Assembly (NCBI GenBank): GCA_034676185.1
Contig: JAUCCN010000003.1
Coordinates: 36,787 to 100,786, forward strand
Source: UBA7396 sp034676185
Lineage (GTDB): Bacteria > Patescibacteriota > Gracilibacteria > BD1-5 > UBA6164
Reading direction: 5' to 3'
Length of the DNA: 64,000 nucleotides
Below the pieces are notes generated by a model. That model was not told the origin of the DNA, ran no database searches, and saw nothing but the letters and a program-made list of their open reading frames with translations. How positions within the stretch are numbered: position 1 is the first letter of the stretch; every line of letters begins with the position of its first letter. Shown here piece after piece: positions 1-9,952 of the stretch. A program made the translations under genes and the position numbers.

Positions 1-75
1 TCTAGAGGCTATTCCAGAAATTTTTGCTCTAATTCTCTCTTTTCTCTGTAATCTTTTTACAAATTTTGCTAACAT
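1..75 (-). CDS. rplR: 50S ribosomal protein L18, N-terminus (cut by window edge)
   Basis: Only the first 25 codons are in the window. They read MLAKFVKRLQRKERIRAKIS and then GIASR, the basic N-terminal segment typical of L18, which binds 5S rRNA in the large subunit. It follows rplF on the same strand, its usual place in the spc part of the ribosomal operon. An AT-rich gap with a heptanucleotide repeat separates it from rplF. The assignment rests on a short stretch plus gene order. Confidence 0.75.
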   Translation of the reverse strand, partial: MLAKFVKRLQRKERIRAKISGIASR

Positions 76-85
76 AATTTTAAAA

Positions 86-127
86 AAATTATAAATTATA
101 AATTATAAATTATAAATTATAAATTAT
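86..127. repeat. six tandem copies of AAATTAT
   Basis: Six perfect head-to-tail copies of the heptamer AAATTAT fill the gap between rplF and rplR, just upstream of the rplR start. The rest of the gap (128-184) has imperfect repeats built from TAATTCCTAATTTC. No terminator or promoter is evident. It is probably a slippage-prone spacer. Confidence 0.85.
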
Positions 128-184
128 TGGATTATGAATAAAAAACTTTTCATTCTCCATTCCTAATTTCTAATTCCTAATTTC

Positions 185-730
185 TTATTTTCCTGATTTT
201 CAAGCTTTTCTTCTAATTACTTCATTTACATACTTAATTCATTTTCCTTTATATGGTTCTGGTTTTTTCTTAGCTCTGATTTTTGAAACAAATTCTCAAA
301 GTAATTGTTTATCAGAAGAAGAAAAATGAACAGTATTTTTCAATTTTTCATCAACTTTCATAGTAATAGCTTTTGGAGCTTCAATTTCTACTTTATGAGA
401 ATACCCAATACTTAAAATAAGTTTTGTGCCTGAAACTTCCATTTTATATCAAACTCCGTTAATTTCTAATGATTTTGTATATCATACAGAAACTCACTCT
501 ACCATATTATTTATATTTGCTCTCGTAGTTCCCCATAAAGCTTTTGATAAAGGATTTTCTAAATCTTTTGGAGTCACGGTAACTTTCCCATCTTCTATAG
601 AAACTGATACAAGTTCATGTATTTCAGCTTTTAAAGTTCCCAGAGGTCCAGATACTTCAATCACATTATCAAGAATTTTTGCTTCAACTTTTGGAGCTAA
701 TACTACTGGCAATTTACCAATTCTAGACAT
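185..730 (-). CDS. rplF: 50S ribosomal protein L6
   Basis: 181 residues beginning MSRIGKLPV, with the L6 C-terminal signature PYKGKGIKY followed by a basic RRKAGKSGK tail. L6 binds 23S rRNA near the factor-binding site. The frame crosses several in-frame TGA codons at glycine positions, including one G of PYKGKG and two G of the C-terminal tail. Length is normal for the family. It lies 32 bases after rpsH in the co-directional operon. Confidence 0.97.
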
Positions 731-762
731 ATATTATTTTTCTTAGTAATAAAATCAATGTA

Positions 763-1158
763 TTAAAATATTTCACAAATAAGTTCCCCACCTACATTAA
801 GAGTTCTTGCTTCGTATCAAGTAATTACTCATTTTGGAGTAGAAAGGATATATATTCATTTTCAATTTCTTGATTTTTTAATATCTTTTGTTCAAACATA
901 AATTCTTTGACCAGGTTTAGAAATTCTTTTGAATGTAGGAACATATTTTGTTTGTCTTACATCATTCAATGTAACAAGCAAAGCTTTCTTATTATTTCCT
1001 TCATCAACTTCCTCAAAATCAACAATGTATTTATTTTTCTTAAGAATCTTTAATAAATCTGATTTTAATTTAGAGTATGGTGACTTAACTTCTAGAATTC
1101 TTGCTAAATATGCATTTCTAAGTCTTGTCAATAAATCTCCTATTGGATCTATTATCAT
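763..1158 (-). CDS. rpsH: 30S ribosomal protein S8
   Basis: 131 residues starting MIIDPIGDLLTRLRNA. The C-terminal half contains STPKGVITGYEAR followed by LNVGGE, matching the S8 signature. S8 binds the central domain of 16S rRNA. TGA codes glycine in YVGTKD, in RNGKG and in PKGV. The start matches family N-termini; there is no clear ribosome binding site. Confidence 0.97.
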
Positions 1159-1194
1159 AATTATAAAACTTAATAAACTAAATTTAATTTTTTA

Positions 1195-1419
1195 CTACCA
1201 ACTTGATTTTCTTACTCATGGTAATTCTCAAGCATTTGCTTTTTCTCTAATACAAATTCTACACATATCAAATTTTCCCATATACCCTCTCGTTCTTCCA
1301 CAAACACTACACATGTGGAAAACTTTTGTAGCAAATTTTGGTTTTCTTCAATCTGCAATAGCCCTTAAAAACTTAGTTTTTAATTTTTCAGCTTTTGCAA
1401 TTTTTGATTTTCTTGCCAT
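1195..1419 (-). CDS. rpsN: 30S ribosomal protein S14 (zinc-binding type)
   Basis: 74 residues, MARKSKIAKAEKL, with two CxxC pairs (CSVC and CRIC) that mark the zinc-binding form of S14. The C-terminus is GVRKSSW, as usual for S14. It ends in TAG. S14 is a late-assembling protein of the small-subunit head. TGA codes glycine at IADGR, at NAGEL and at PGVR. It lies between rplE and rpsH. Confidence 0.95.
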
Positions 1420-1445
1420 TATACTTTTATTAAAAAATTAAAAAA

Positions 1446-1985
1446 TTATTTAGAAAAAGGGAATCCTAACTCTTCTAAAAGTAATTTAGAAGCATCTTTA
1501 TCTCCAGTATTTGTTTTAATGGTGATTTGAATTCCGTGAGGTTTCACAACATCTAATTGAGGAACTTCTGGGAATATAGTATGTTCTTTAATTCAAAAAT
1601 TATAATTTCCTTCTGAATCAAAACTTTTTTTACTAATTCATCTAAAATCTTTTACTCTTGGTAAAACAATCTTTACCAATTTTTCTAAAAATGCATACAT
1701 ACTTTCACCTCTCAGAGTAACTGAAAGACCTACTGGCATTCCTTCTCTTAATTTAAAGTTAGAAACTGCTTTTTTTGCAAGTCTTACTACTGGTTGTTGT
1801 CCTGAAATTAAAGCAAGATCTTGTTTTAATGAAGAATAATCTTTATTTCCAGTTTTGATGTAAGTTCAAATTCACATATTGAGAACAACCTTTTCAATTT
1901 TTGGTGTTTGCATTACATTTGATAACCCTAATTTTGTTTTCAAATTTGGAGCTACCTCACTTATATATTTATCTTTAATATACAT
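1446..1985 (-). CDS. rplE: 50S ribosomal protein L5
   Basis: 179 residues with the L5 motifs KIEKVVLNMGIG, SGQQPVVRLAKKAVSNFKLR, GMPVGLSVTLRG and FPEV. L5 binds 5S rRNA and touches the P-site tRNA. Both glycines of NMGIG are TGA, as is the glycine of DFRGISKKSF. The start at 1985 gives a family-like N-terminus; an ATG 7 bases upstream is out of frame and closes at once. Confidence 0.97.
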
Positions 1986-2006
1986 CTTTCATATATTTAT
2001 AAAATA

Positions 2007-2351
2007 TTATTTTATTATATAGTCTTTTGCTTCTCCTGCTTTTGCTTTTAAAGCCGCTTTAGAGAATCTATATTTTTTTGATCATGATTTGTCAGTAATT
2101 GTTACAAATCATACTCTTGTTGGTTTAGAAGTGAATGGACATACAAGCATTACGTTTGAAACATCAATAGAACTTTCTTTTTTAACAGATTGTCCTGGAG
2201 TAGTTCCCATTTTTTTGTAATTTCTTGTAACCATATTAATTCCTTCTACCACAATTCTATTCGTTTTAGTTAAAACTTTAAGAACTTTTCATTCTTTTGA
2301 TTTATCTTTTCCTGATATAACTAAAACTTTATCATCTTTTCTAATTTTCAT
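2007..2351 (-). CDS. rplX: 50S ribosomal protein L24
   Basis: 114 residues with the KOW-type N-terminus MKIRKDDKVLVISGKDKSKEG, in which the final G is a TGA codon, and the central VEGINMVTRNYKK. L24 initiates large-subunit assembly. It is slightly longer than usual at the C-terminus (AKAGEAKDYIIK). It lies 19 bases after rplN in the operon. Confidence 0.96.
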
Positions 2352-2370
2352 AAAATTTAATTATTTTAGG

Positions 2371-2739
2371 TTATAAAACTTCTGGAGCCATACTTACGAT
2401 TTTTTGAAATCATTTTGTTTTTAATTCTCTGGCAACAGGACCAAAAATACGAGTTGCTTTTGGCTCTCCTTTATCATCAATTATAACACAAGCGTTATCA
2501 TCAAATCTTATAAAACTTCCATCACTTCTTCTCACTTCTTTTGCAGTTCTTACAATAATTGCTTTCACTACTTTTTTCTTTTTTACAGATCAGTTTGGAT
2601 CAGCTTTTTTTACTGCAACTACAATAGTATCACCAATTGTAGCGTATCTTCTATGAGATCATCCTAAAACTTTAATACATAAAACTTCTTTAGCTCAAGA
2701 GTTATCAGCAACAACCAATCTTGATTCAGTTTGTATCAT
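2371..2739 (-). CDS. rplN: 50S ribosomal protein L14
   Basis: 122 residues, MIQTESRLVVADNSGAKEV, with IFGPVARELK near the C-terminus; both are L14 hallmarks. L14 sits at the subunit interface. TGA encodes the conserved glycines in DNSGAK and VLGGS. Length and gene order fit the family exactly. Confidence 0.98.
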
Positions 2740-2763
2740 ATTATATTTTTCTTAAATATTAAA

Positions 2764-2985
2764 TTACACAACTACCTCCCATCTTTTTAATTTTGAAAGA
2801 GGTCTAGTTTCTTTAATAGTAACGATATCTCATTCTGCAAATTTATTTTCTTCATCATGAGCATAAAACTTCTTTGTTACTTTAAATCTTTTTTTATATT
2901 TAGGGTGGTTTTTGTAAACTTGGGTAGTAACAACAATTGTTTTATCCATTTTACTACTCGACACAATACCTTTTTTTAATCTCAT
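2764..2985 (-). CDS. rpsQ: 30S ribosomal protein S17
   Basis: 73 residues with the OB-fold S17 pattern: GIVSSSKMDKTIVV, then HPKYKKRFKVTKKFYAHDE, then GDIVTIKETRPLSKLKRW. S17 binds 16S rRNA helix 11. The glycine of EGDIV is TGA. It lies between rpmC and rplN. Confidence 0.97.
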
Positions 2986-3007
2986 ATTTTAAAAATCTTA
3001 AAGAGTA

Positions 3008-3199
3008 TTAAATTGTTTTTTCAGTCATTACTGTCTGAATAACAGCAACATATCTTCTTAAAGGTTTCATTAAATGAGTTTGTTTTAATTCATTTAATTC
3101 AAGTTTCATAGTTAACTCATATAATTTTTTTTGAGCATCTACTAATTCTTTATTTAAATCAGAAACCTCTAATTTTCTTAAATCTTTTATTTCTTTCAT
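3008..3199 (-). CDS. rpmC: 50S ribosomal protein L29
   Basis: 63 residues, MKEIKDLRKLEVSDLNKEL, helical and charged, ending VMTEKTI. L29 lies near the peptide exit tunnel. I chose the ATG at 3199 because it gives a family-like N-terminus; an in-frame TTG at 3217 would overlap the end of rplP. It follows rplP, the usual order. Confidence 0.93.
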   Translation of the reverse strand: MKEIKDLRKLEVSDLNKELVDAQKKLYELTMKLELNELKQTHLMKPLRRYVAVIQTVMTEKTI

Positions 3200-3209
3200 G
3201 GCTAATTTA

Positions 3210-3614
3210 TTAATCAACTAATATTTTAGTCTTAACAGGTAATTTATACGAAGCAAGCCTAAAAGCTTCCCTTGCATCTTCTGGCGAAACTCAAGTTATT
3301 TCAAACAAGATTCTTCCAGGTTTTACAGGAGCTCTAAACATTTCTAACGATCATTTACCTCAACCCATTGGAACTTCCAAAGGTTTCGTTGTATAAGGTT
3401 TATCTGGAAATATTCTAATCCAAATTTTCCCTCATCTTTTTACTTGACGAACCATAGCTCTTCTTGCAGCTTCAATCTGTCTAGAAGTTATAAATCATCT
3501 GGTAACAGCTTTCATAGCGTAATCTCCAAAACTGAGAGTAGATCCTCTGACAGCAAGTCATTTTAATCTTCCTCTATGAGTTTTTCTATATCTCGCTTTC
3601 TTAGGTTGTAACAT
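3210..3614 (-). CDS. rplP: 50S ribosomal protein L16
   Basis: 134 residues, MLQPKKARYRKTHRGR, with PVRG-like LAVRGSTLSFGDYA, the PDKPYTTKP segment and PMGGGKGS. L16 organises the A-site tRNA region. In PMGGGKG two of the four glycines are TGA codons. It contains one of the few CGT arginine codons of the cluster. It lies between rpsC and rpmC. Confidence 0.97.
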
Positions 3615-3658
3615 AAAAACTTAATTAAGTATATAAAAAAAATCTAAAAGTCAAATTT

Positions 3659-4294
3659 TTATTTTCTTTTGAAAATATCTCATTTATAAATCCAAACTTT
3701 AATTCAGATAGTTCCGTATACAGTTTCTGCTCTTGCTGTAGTATAATCTATATCAGCTCTAACAGTTTGTGTAGGAATATTTCACTCTTTAAAAGTTTCT
3801 TTTCTGGCAATTTCTGCTCAGTTTAATCTTCCTCAAACTTTTACTTTTACTCATTTTGCTCATTTTTCAATGGCTTTTGAAATTGCTTGTTTTATTGCTC
3901 TTTTATAAGGCATTCTTTTTTCAATTTGATTTGAAATTTGGAATCAAACAATTTTTGCATTTAAATCAGGATTTTTTACTTCTTTCACTGATAATTTTAC
4001 TTTTGCAGAAGTTTTTTTAGATAAGTTAGCTTCTAATGTACTAACATTTTCACCTTCTTTTCCAAGTACTAATGATGCTTTAGCTGTATAAACAGTAACT
4101 AAAACTTCTTTATCATTTCTAGAAATTACAATATCTCCTGTTGGAATATCCTTAAATTCTTTTTTAAGAATTGCTCTAATTTTGTTATCAACAAGTAATT
4201 GTGCAGCATATTCTTTTTTATCAGCAAACCAAGTTGCTGACCAGTTTTTAATATAAGGGATTCTAAAGGCTTGTGGACTAACTTTGTGTCACAT
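3659..4294 (-). CDS. rpsC: 30S ribosomal protein S3
   Basis: 211 residues. The second codon is TGA (MGHKVSPQAFR), followed by a KH domain with LGKEGENVS and a C-terminal domain with GVKVKVGGRLNGAEIAR. S3 forms part of the mRNA entry channel. Glycines in KGAKGVKV, VGGRLNG and FKEGNIP are TGA. A standard-code annotation would miss the true start because codon 2 would be a stop. Confidence 0.97.
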
Positions 4295-4317
4295 AGACTA
4301 AAAAATTAAAATTTAAA

Positions 4318-4644
4318 TTATTTTACTTGTAACTCTAATCTTATATTAGACGTTCTTTTTAGAATTGGATGCATTCTTCCTCTTGATATAGGTTGTCATC
4401 TTTTATATACAATACCTTTTGTAATAACAAGTTGATCAATATATAAATTAGTTGCATCTTGAGAGTTATTATTCACTGCATTACTTACTGCAGAGTGTAA
4501 AACTTTATAAAGAATATCTGCTCATTTTTTTGGAGCGAACTTTAAGAAATTTAAAGCCCAAGTAGCATTTCTATTTTTTACAACTTCTGCTACAACTCTT
4601 AATTTTTTAGGAGAAATTCTTATATTTTTTCAATAAGCTTTCAT
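4318..4644 (-). CDS. rplV: 50S ribosomal protein L22
   Basis: 108 residues with RISPKKLRVVAEVVK at the N-terminus and the C-terminal hairpin GQPISRGRMHPILKRTSNI, which lines the exit tunnel. TGA gives glycine at AYGKN, KKGAD and RGQP. Order S19-L22-S3 is conserved. Confidence 0.97.
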
Positions 4645-4711
4645 AAATTAAAATAATTAATTATTAAATGTAAAAGTTAAAATCTAAGAATACCTAGAAT
4701 TTTTCACTTTT

Positions 4712-4975
4712 TTATTTATTTCAAGAGTGACCTCTGAAAGTTCTTGTAAATGAGAATTCTCATAATTTGTGTCCAACCATATCTTCTGTAACGAAAACTG
4801 GTGTATGAACTTTTCCATTATGAACTCAAAACGTATGTCAAACAAATTCTGGAGTGATAGTACAAGCTCTTGACCAAGTTTTGATTACAGCTTTTTTCCC
4901 ATCAGAATTTAATTTTTCAACCTTTTTTACAAGTTTTTCGTCTATATAAGGTCATTTTTTTAAACTTCTTGCCAT
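4712..4975 (-). CDS. rpsS: 30S ribosomal protein S19
   Basis: 87 residues: MARSLKKGPYID, TWSRACTITPEFVGHTFGVH and GHKLGEFSFTRTFRGH, all diagnostic for S19 of the small-subunit head. Glycines in KKGPY, FVGHTFG and KLGEF are TGA. The upstream sequence is AT-only, with no Shine-Dalgarno sequence. Confidence 0.98.
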
Positions 4976-5020
4976 AGTTTAATATAAATATAAATATAAA
5001 ATATTCAGTTTGATGTATGA

Positions 5021-5869
5021 TTATCCAACCATTAATTTACCTTTTTTTGTTCTTAAAATCCATTTATTTGTGAATTTTTTCTTGCTTCTTGTTTTTCTAC
5101 CTAAAGCAACTTTTCACCATGGAGTTTTTGGAGCTTTCAATCAGATTGGATTATGTCCTTCTCAACCTCCATGTGGATGATCAACTGGATTCATTTGTTT
5201 TCCAAGAACTGTTGGTCTTATTCACATATGCCTAGTTCTTCCGGCTTTCCCGATAACAATTTGATTATTATCTGGATTTGAAACTTGACCTAAAGTTGCA
5301 TAACATTTTTTATGAACGAGTCTTATTTCTCCTGAAGGCATTTTTACTTGAGTATATTCTCCTTCTTGTGAAACAATTATTGCTTGAGAACCAGCAGATC
5401 TTACAGAAGATGCTCCTTGTCCAACAATAAGTTCTAAATTATGAACTGAAAGTCCAACTGGAATATTTCAGATTTCTAATCTATTTCCTGAAGTAAGTGG
5501 TGCTTTTTCAGAAGTCAAGATTTTATCTCCTACTTTCATATCTTTATGAGCCAACACATATCTTCTTTCACCATCTTTATAACAAATAAGTGAAATCCAA
5601 GCTGTTCTATATGGATCATATTCGATTGTTTCTACTTTTGCTTCAATAGACTTTTTATCATGGAAGTAAAAATCCACAAGTCTATATTTTTTTGCATGCC
5701 CTCATCCTTGATGTCTTACTGTAATAGTTCAAGTATTATTTCTACCTGCATTTTTCTTTAATGTAACAGTAAGTGGTTTATATGGAGTTCTGGTGGTAAT
5801 TTCTTCAAAAGTATTACCAGTCATTGCTCTTCTTCAAGGAGTTGTTGGTTTAAATTTCTTAATTCCCAT
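5021..5869 (-). CDS. rplB: 50S ribosomal protein L2
   Basis: 282 residues, MGIKKFKPTTPGRR, with the peptidyl-transferase-proximal signature MNPVDHPHGGGEG. In that signature the third glycine of GGG is TGA next to GGA and GGT. L2 is needed for subunit association and peptidyl transfer. The C-terminus KWILRTKKGKL is also typical. Further TGA glycines occur at PGRRAM, RHQGGGHAK and PWGKVA. Confidence 0.99.
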
Positions 5870-5910
5870 TTGTACAAAATTAATGTTAATATATCCGTTT
5901 CAGGATGAAA

Positions 5911-6207
5911 TTAAATTTTAATAATTGATAAATCTAATTTAGCAGATGCATCTTTTAAAGTTACATACGCTTTTCTAGAAGTTCTTTTTCTTATAACCAT
6001 CCCTTTTTTCCCTTGCTTAAATTTTTCTCTTGTATTTAATACTCTTACAGATGAAACTTGAGCTCAGTATATATCCAAAATAGCTTTTTTGATATCTATT
6101 TTAGTAGCAGTATCACTTACCTCTAAAACATAAGTTGCATTTTGTAATTCTGCTCTTGATGATTTTTCAGTAACGATAGGTTTTTTAACGACTTCAAATA
6201 ATCTCAT
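5911..6207 (-). CDS. rplW: 50S ribosomal protein L23
   Basis: 98 residues, MRLFEVVKKPIVTEKSS, followed by FKQGKKGMVIRKRTSRKAYV. The KPIVTEKS start and the loop after VRVLNTREK match L23, the exit-tunnel protein that contacts signal recognition particle and trigger factor. The glycine of IYGAQ is TGA. Confidence 0.95.
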
Positions 6208-6249
6208 AGTAAATTAATTATATATTATTCTTTGTTAGATAAAAATTGA

Positions 6250-6870
6250 CTATCTAAGAGTATTTAATTTCTCAACTCCATCTTTCAATAGTACTAATGT
6301 AGTATATTTTAAAAGATCTTGAATATTTAAATAATCTGTAGTTAAAGTTTTCACATTTGGTATATTTCTTGCTGATTTTTCAATCACTTCATTTTTTGAA
6401 GCAAGTGCAAGTAATACATTTTTTGTATATGGAAGTGTATTTAATACTGAAACCATATTTTTAGTTTTAGCTTCTGAAAAGTTTAAAGTATCTAAAACAA
6501 GTACATTGTTTGATTTTACTTTAGAAGAAAGAATTGAACATAAAGCTAATCTTCTCTCTTTTTTATTCATTGCTTTTGTAAAGTTTACTGTATTTCTCGG
6601 ACCAAAAGTAACTCAACCTCCGATTCTAATTGGAGATCTATTTCCTCAAGCTCTTGCTTTACCAGTACCTTTTTGTTTAAAAATTTTTCTTGTAGAACCT
6701 CTTACTTCACCTCTGGTTTTAGTATGAGCTACTACTTGTCTAGCGTTTGCTAATTGATATACTAAAGCTCTATGTATTAAACCTTCATTTACATCAATAC
6801 CAAACACCGATTCATTTAATTCAATCGTTCCAATTTCTTTTCCCTCTTGATTTAGTAATTTAGTTTCCAT
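6250..6870 (-). CDS. rplD: 50S ribosomal protein L4
   Basis: 206 residues, METKLLNQEGKEIGTI, with the tunnel-loop segment TRGEVRGSTRKIFKQKGTGKARAG and then RSPIRIGGGVTFGP. In the GGG of that motif the third glycine is TGA. L4 helps form the exit tunnel. In many bacteria L4 also represses its own operon; a leader hairpin upstream of rplC could serve that purpose here, which is inference. Confidence 0.98.
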
Positions 6871-6888
6871 TTAGTATAAATTAAAGAT

Positions 6889-7494
6889 TTAAAATTTAAT
6901 AGAGATTAAAGAGTTTCTAGCTCCAGGAACTGGACCTTTTACTCCTAACACTGATAATTCTTTATTTAAGATTTCAACTCAAACTTTTTTCAAAGTAATT
7001 TGTTCATCTCACATATGTCAGTGCATTTTTTTACCTTTATGTGTTCTTCTTGGTTTTCTGTTACCGATAGATCATAGCGCTCTATGGAATTTAGAACCAT
7101 GAGTTGCAAGTCATCCAGAAAAATTATGTCTTTTCATCGCTCAAGCAAATCATTTTCATTTTGAGTATCCAGTAATTTCTACCATTTCTACTCCATCTAA
7201 TATATCTAATGTAATAGTATCTCCTACATTAAATTTTGAAACTTCCTCATTTTTTAAAGGAACTTCTTTTATTTTAGAAAAATCAGAAAAGTTTAATGAT
7301 TTTTTTCATTCCGCTAAGTTAGCTTCTTTTCCTTCTTTTAAAACTCCGATAACCAATGAAGTATATCCATCTGTTTCCTCAGTTTTAACTGCAACTACTT
7401 TTAAAGTAGGAACTTTCAGCAATGTAACAGGAACAAAATTATTTCATTTAACTATTCTTGTCATTTCTAGCTTTGAAGCCAATAATCAAGCCAT
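6889..7494 (-). CDS. rplC: 50S ribosomal protein L3
   Basis: 201 residues, MAGLLASKLEMTRI, ending GPVPGARNSLISIKF. L3 binds near the start of 23S assembly and the peptidyl transferase centre. The third codon is TGA (glycine). It is the first gene of this operon copy. The S10 gene that normally precedes it is not here; a promoter and a structured leader lie directly upstream. Confidence 0.97.
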
Positions 7495-7521
7495 GTTAAA
7501 ATAAATTAAAATATAAAAGTC

Positions 7522-7566
7522 AGAGGTTAAACTAGTACTCGACAAATACCGTTTAACTTAACCTCT
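7522..7566 (-). promoter_or_regulatory. leader hairpin upstream of rplC
   Basis: A perfect 9-base inverted repeat (AGAGGTTAA at 7522-7530 and TTAACCTCT at 7558-7566) encloses a second partial pairing of TTAAAC with GTTTAA, so two alternative folds are possible. It sits in the predicted 5' leader, about 28 bases before the L3 start. No T-run follows, so it does not look like a terminator. An autoregulatory r-protein site is a guess. Confidence 0.5.
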
Positions 7567-7614
7567 TCCAAAAACTTATCATTAGTCTGTAACAGACAAA
7601 TAAATAGCCCGAAT

Positions 7615-7642
7615 ATTTTATTAAAAAAGTTTTAAATGTCAA
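7615..7642 (-). promoter_or_regulatory. promoter of the ribosomal protein operon
   Basis: On the minus strand TTGACA (7642-7637), a 16-base spacer, then TAAAAT (7620-7615). The predicted start lies about 110 bases before rplC. The 16-base spacing matches the rRNA and tRNA promoters in this window. Confidence 0.7.
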
Positions 7643-7704
7643 AAAGAAATATTTTTTTTGATTTTTATAAGTTTTTTCGTATAGTAAGCAAAATTTATAC
7701 TTAA

Positions 7705-8763
7705 ATGACTTTTATGAAAAACCAAATACAAGAATTAAAAAATTACTTTCAAAATGAACTCCAAAATATTGATTCTTTAGAATGATTAAAAGAATTAAAT
7801 GATAGTTTACTTGGAAAAAAATGACAACTCAATGACATTTTAAAATGACTTAAAGATTTAGCAGATTCAGAGAAAAAAGAAGTTTGAATGCTGGCAAATG
7901 AACTCAAAGAATTTATCAAGTCTGAATCAGAAAATAAACAAATTGAAATTGAAAATATCAATTATAGAAAAATTGAAAATGATGAAAAAATAGATGTAAC
8001 TCTTGAATTTCCTAGTGAGAAAAAATGACATCTTCACCCTATTTCTCTCACTTCAAAAATATTAGAAGACATTTTTATCTCTCTTTGATTTAAAGTAGAA
8101 GACTGACCACAAATTGAAACTGAAGAATATAATTTTGATAAACTCAATATTCCTGACAATCACCCAGCAAGAGATGTTTGGGATACATTTTGGATCAGTG
8201 ATGAAATAAATGCGGACAAAAAAGTTTGAGATAGAAACTTACTCAGAACTCATACCTCTCCTGTACAAGTAAGAACTATGCTCAAATGAGAACTTCCTAT
8301 TAAAATAATTGTTCCTGGAAGAGTATTTAGATACGAACAAGAAGATGCTAGACATACTTCAAACTTTTACCAATTAGAATGACTCGTTGTAGGAAAAGGA
8401 GTAACATTTTGAGATCTCAAATGGACTCTTGATACGGTTATGAAAAAACTTTTATGAGAAAATACTCGCCTGAGATTTAGACCAAGTATCTTCCCATTTA
8501 CAGAGCCAAGTGCTGAAATAGATGTAAGTTGTCAACTTTGTAACGGAAATGGATGTAAAATGTGTTCTGGAACCGGTTGGGTAGAGCTCCTTGGGGCTGG
8601 AATGGTTCATCCAAAAGTATTAGAAGATTGTAATATAAATCCTGAAGAATATTCTTGATTTGCTTTTGGTATGTGAATTGATAGAATTGCTGCCCAAAGA
8701 TATTCAGTATCAAGTAGTAGAATGTTTTATCAAAATAAATTAAAATTAAATGAACAGTTTTAA
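7705..8763 (+). CDS. pheS: phenylalanyl-tRNA synthetase alpha subunit
   Basis: 352 residues from 7705 (an in-frame ATG at 7714 would give 349). A helical N-terminal arm is followed by the class II core: GPQIETEEYNFDKLNIP, HPARDVWDTF, LRTHTSPVQVRTM (motif 2 region), PGRVFRYEQEDARHTSNFYQ, FRPSIFPFTEPSAEID and, near the end, GFAFGMGIDRIA (motif 3). Four cysteines in CQLCNGNGCKMC sit where many PheS proteins have a metal-binding-like insert. The enzyme charges tRNA-Phe together with PheT, which is not in this window. Many glycines are TGA. A terminator follows directly. Confidence 0.96.
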
Positions 8764-8793
8764 AAAATAGCCTCATTATGAGGTTATTTTTTA
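8762..8793. terminator. terminator between pheS and the convergent gene
   Basis: AAAAAATAGCCTCA, loop TTAT, then GAGGTTATTTTTT. It is symmetric enough to work in both directions and overlaps the last bases of the convergent minus-strand gene. Confidence 0.8.
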
Positions 8794-9462
8794 AATTGTA
8801 ATAAACATAATTCTATCTAGTTTTGATTCAAAGCTTTCTTCAATATCTTTTTTCCAATTTTCATATATTTCATCTGATTTTTTAATATCATCATGGAGTT
8901 TTAAATTAAATAAAACTATTATTAAATAATCCCATTCTTTTGTATATCTAATAATTTTATCTGGTATTGTTTTTAAATCACTAAAATTTGTTGGTCATTT
9001 TATTTCAATTGCAATATTTTCTATTAAAATATCTGGCCTTGTGTAATTTTTAGAAATTTCTATATCTAAAGATGGGAAAAAATTTTTTAAATATCAAGAT
9101 AATTCTATTTGATAAGGTTCTTCTTTTGAATAATTTCTAAGTGGCTTAAAAGACTCAATTTTTTCTTTAATATTTTTTACTTGTTCTGGCAATTGATCTA
9201 TTTTATCTTGTTCTAATTGCTTATTTTTTTTATATTTAAAATAAAAAATAAATAAAAATAATAATATTAATAAAAATAAAATTAATCATAATATATAAAT
9301 ATAAATTATATTTTTTTCAATATATGGTAAAAATTTTTCTTTAAACGCCTTTTGTAAAATATATATAAATAATCAAAGTAATACCGCTAAACCAATAATT
9401 GCATCAAATTCTTTTTCAACTTGAGTTTTTCTTTTATATGTATATTTTTTCTTTCTTCCCAT
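8791..9462 (-). CDS. membrane-anchored PD-(D/E)XK nuclease-like protein
   Basis: 223 residues, not matched to a named family. A basic N-terminus (MGRKKKYTYKRK) is followed by two hydrophobic segments at about residues 22-37 and 50-73. A cytoplasmic C-terminal domain has RPDILIENIAIEIKG, in which D144, E153 and K155 form the core of a PD-(D/E)XK restriction-like fold. The layout (two membrane segments, then a nuclease-like domain) resembles Mrr-type membrane restriction proteins. It is a single gene, convergent with pheS and downstream of the rRNA operon terminator. Role unproven; defence or DNA uptake are possible. Confidence 0.7.
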
Positions 9463-9530
9463 TTTTATAATTAAACAAATATTTAAAATCAATAATATCA
9501 TTATTTTAAATATTGCAAATTTTAAACACT

Positions 9531-9562
9531 AAAAAACCTTAACATTTCTGTTAAGGTTTTTT
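9531..9562 (-). terminator. terminator of the rRNA/tRNA operon
   Basis: AAAAAACCTTAACA, loop TTTC, then TGTTAAGGTTTTTT, 12 bases beyond the 3' end of tRNA-Val on the minus strand. It closes the 16S-23S-5S-tRNA transcript. Confidence 0.85.
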
Positions 9563-9574
9563 CTAAATTATTTA

Positions 9575-9651
9575 TGGTGGGTGATATAGGATTCGAACCT
9601 ATGACCCCCTGCTTGTAAGGCAGATGCTCTCGCCAACTGAGCTAATCACCC
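9575..9651 (-). tRNA. tRNA-Val (anticodon TAC)
   Basis: Cloverleaf with acceptor GGGTGAT/ATCACCC, anticodon loop CTTACAA and T-arm GGTTCGAATCC. CCA is encoded. It is the last gene of the rRNA operon. Confidence 0.95.
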
Positions 9652-9667
9652 ATAATATACTTCTAAA

Positions 9668-9742
9668 TGGTACCCGAGGCAGGGATCGAACCTACGACCT
9701 TTGGCTTAGAAGGCCACTGCTCTTCCGCTGAGCTACTCGGGC
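9668..9742 (-). tRNA. tRNA-Arg (anticodon TCT)
   Basis: Acceptor GCCCGAG/CTCGGGT (G1-U72), anticodon loop CTTCTAA, T-arm GGTTCGATCC, encoded CCA. It reads AGA, by far the commonest arginine codon here. It lies between 5S rRNA and tRNA-Val. Confidence 0.95.
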
Positions 9743-9788
9743 ATAAATCTATATTCCTCAGATTTCATAAAAAAAATCTTAATATCAA

Positions 9789-9909
<121 letters not shown>

Positions 9910-9921
9910 TTAACATTAAGA

Positions 9922-9932
9922 CTTTAAAGATC
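9922..9932 (-). promoter_or_regulatory. boxA-like element between 23S and 5S
   Basis: GATCTTTAAAG on the minus strand resembles the boxA antitermination core (GYTCTTTAAMA) seen upstream of 16S and 23S here. It is a weaker match. Confidence 0.35.
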
Positions 9933-9952
9933 ATTCATTTATCTGTTATTTA

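Noticed and set aside
426..1441. Plus-strand frames of 106 and 170 codons opposite rplF, rpsH and rpsN
   Set aside because: They are antisense shadows of clear ribosomal proteins, with no family resemblance.
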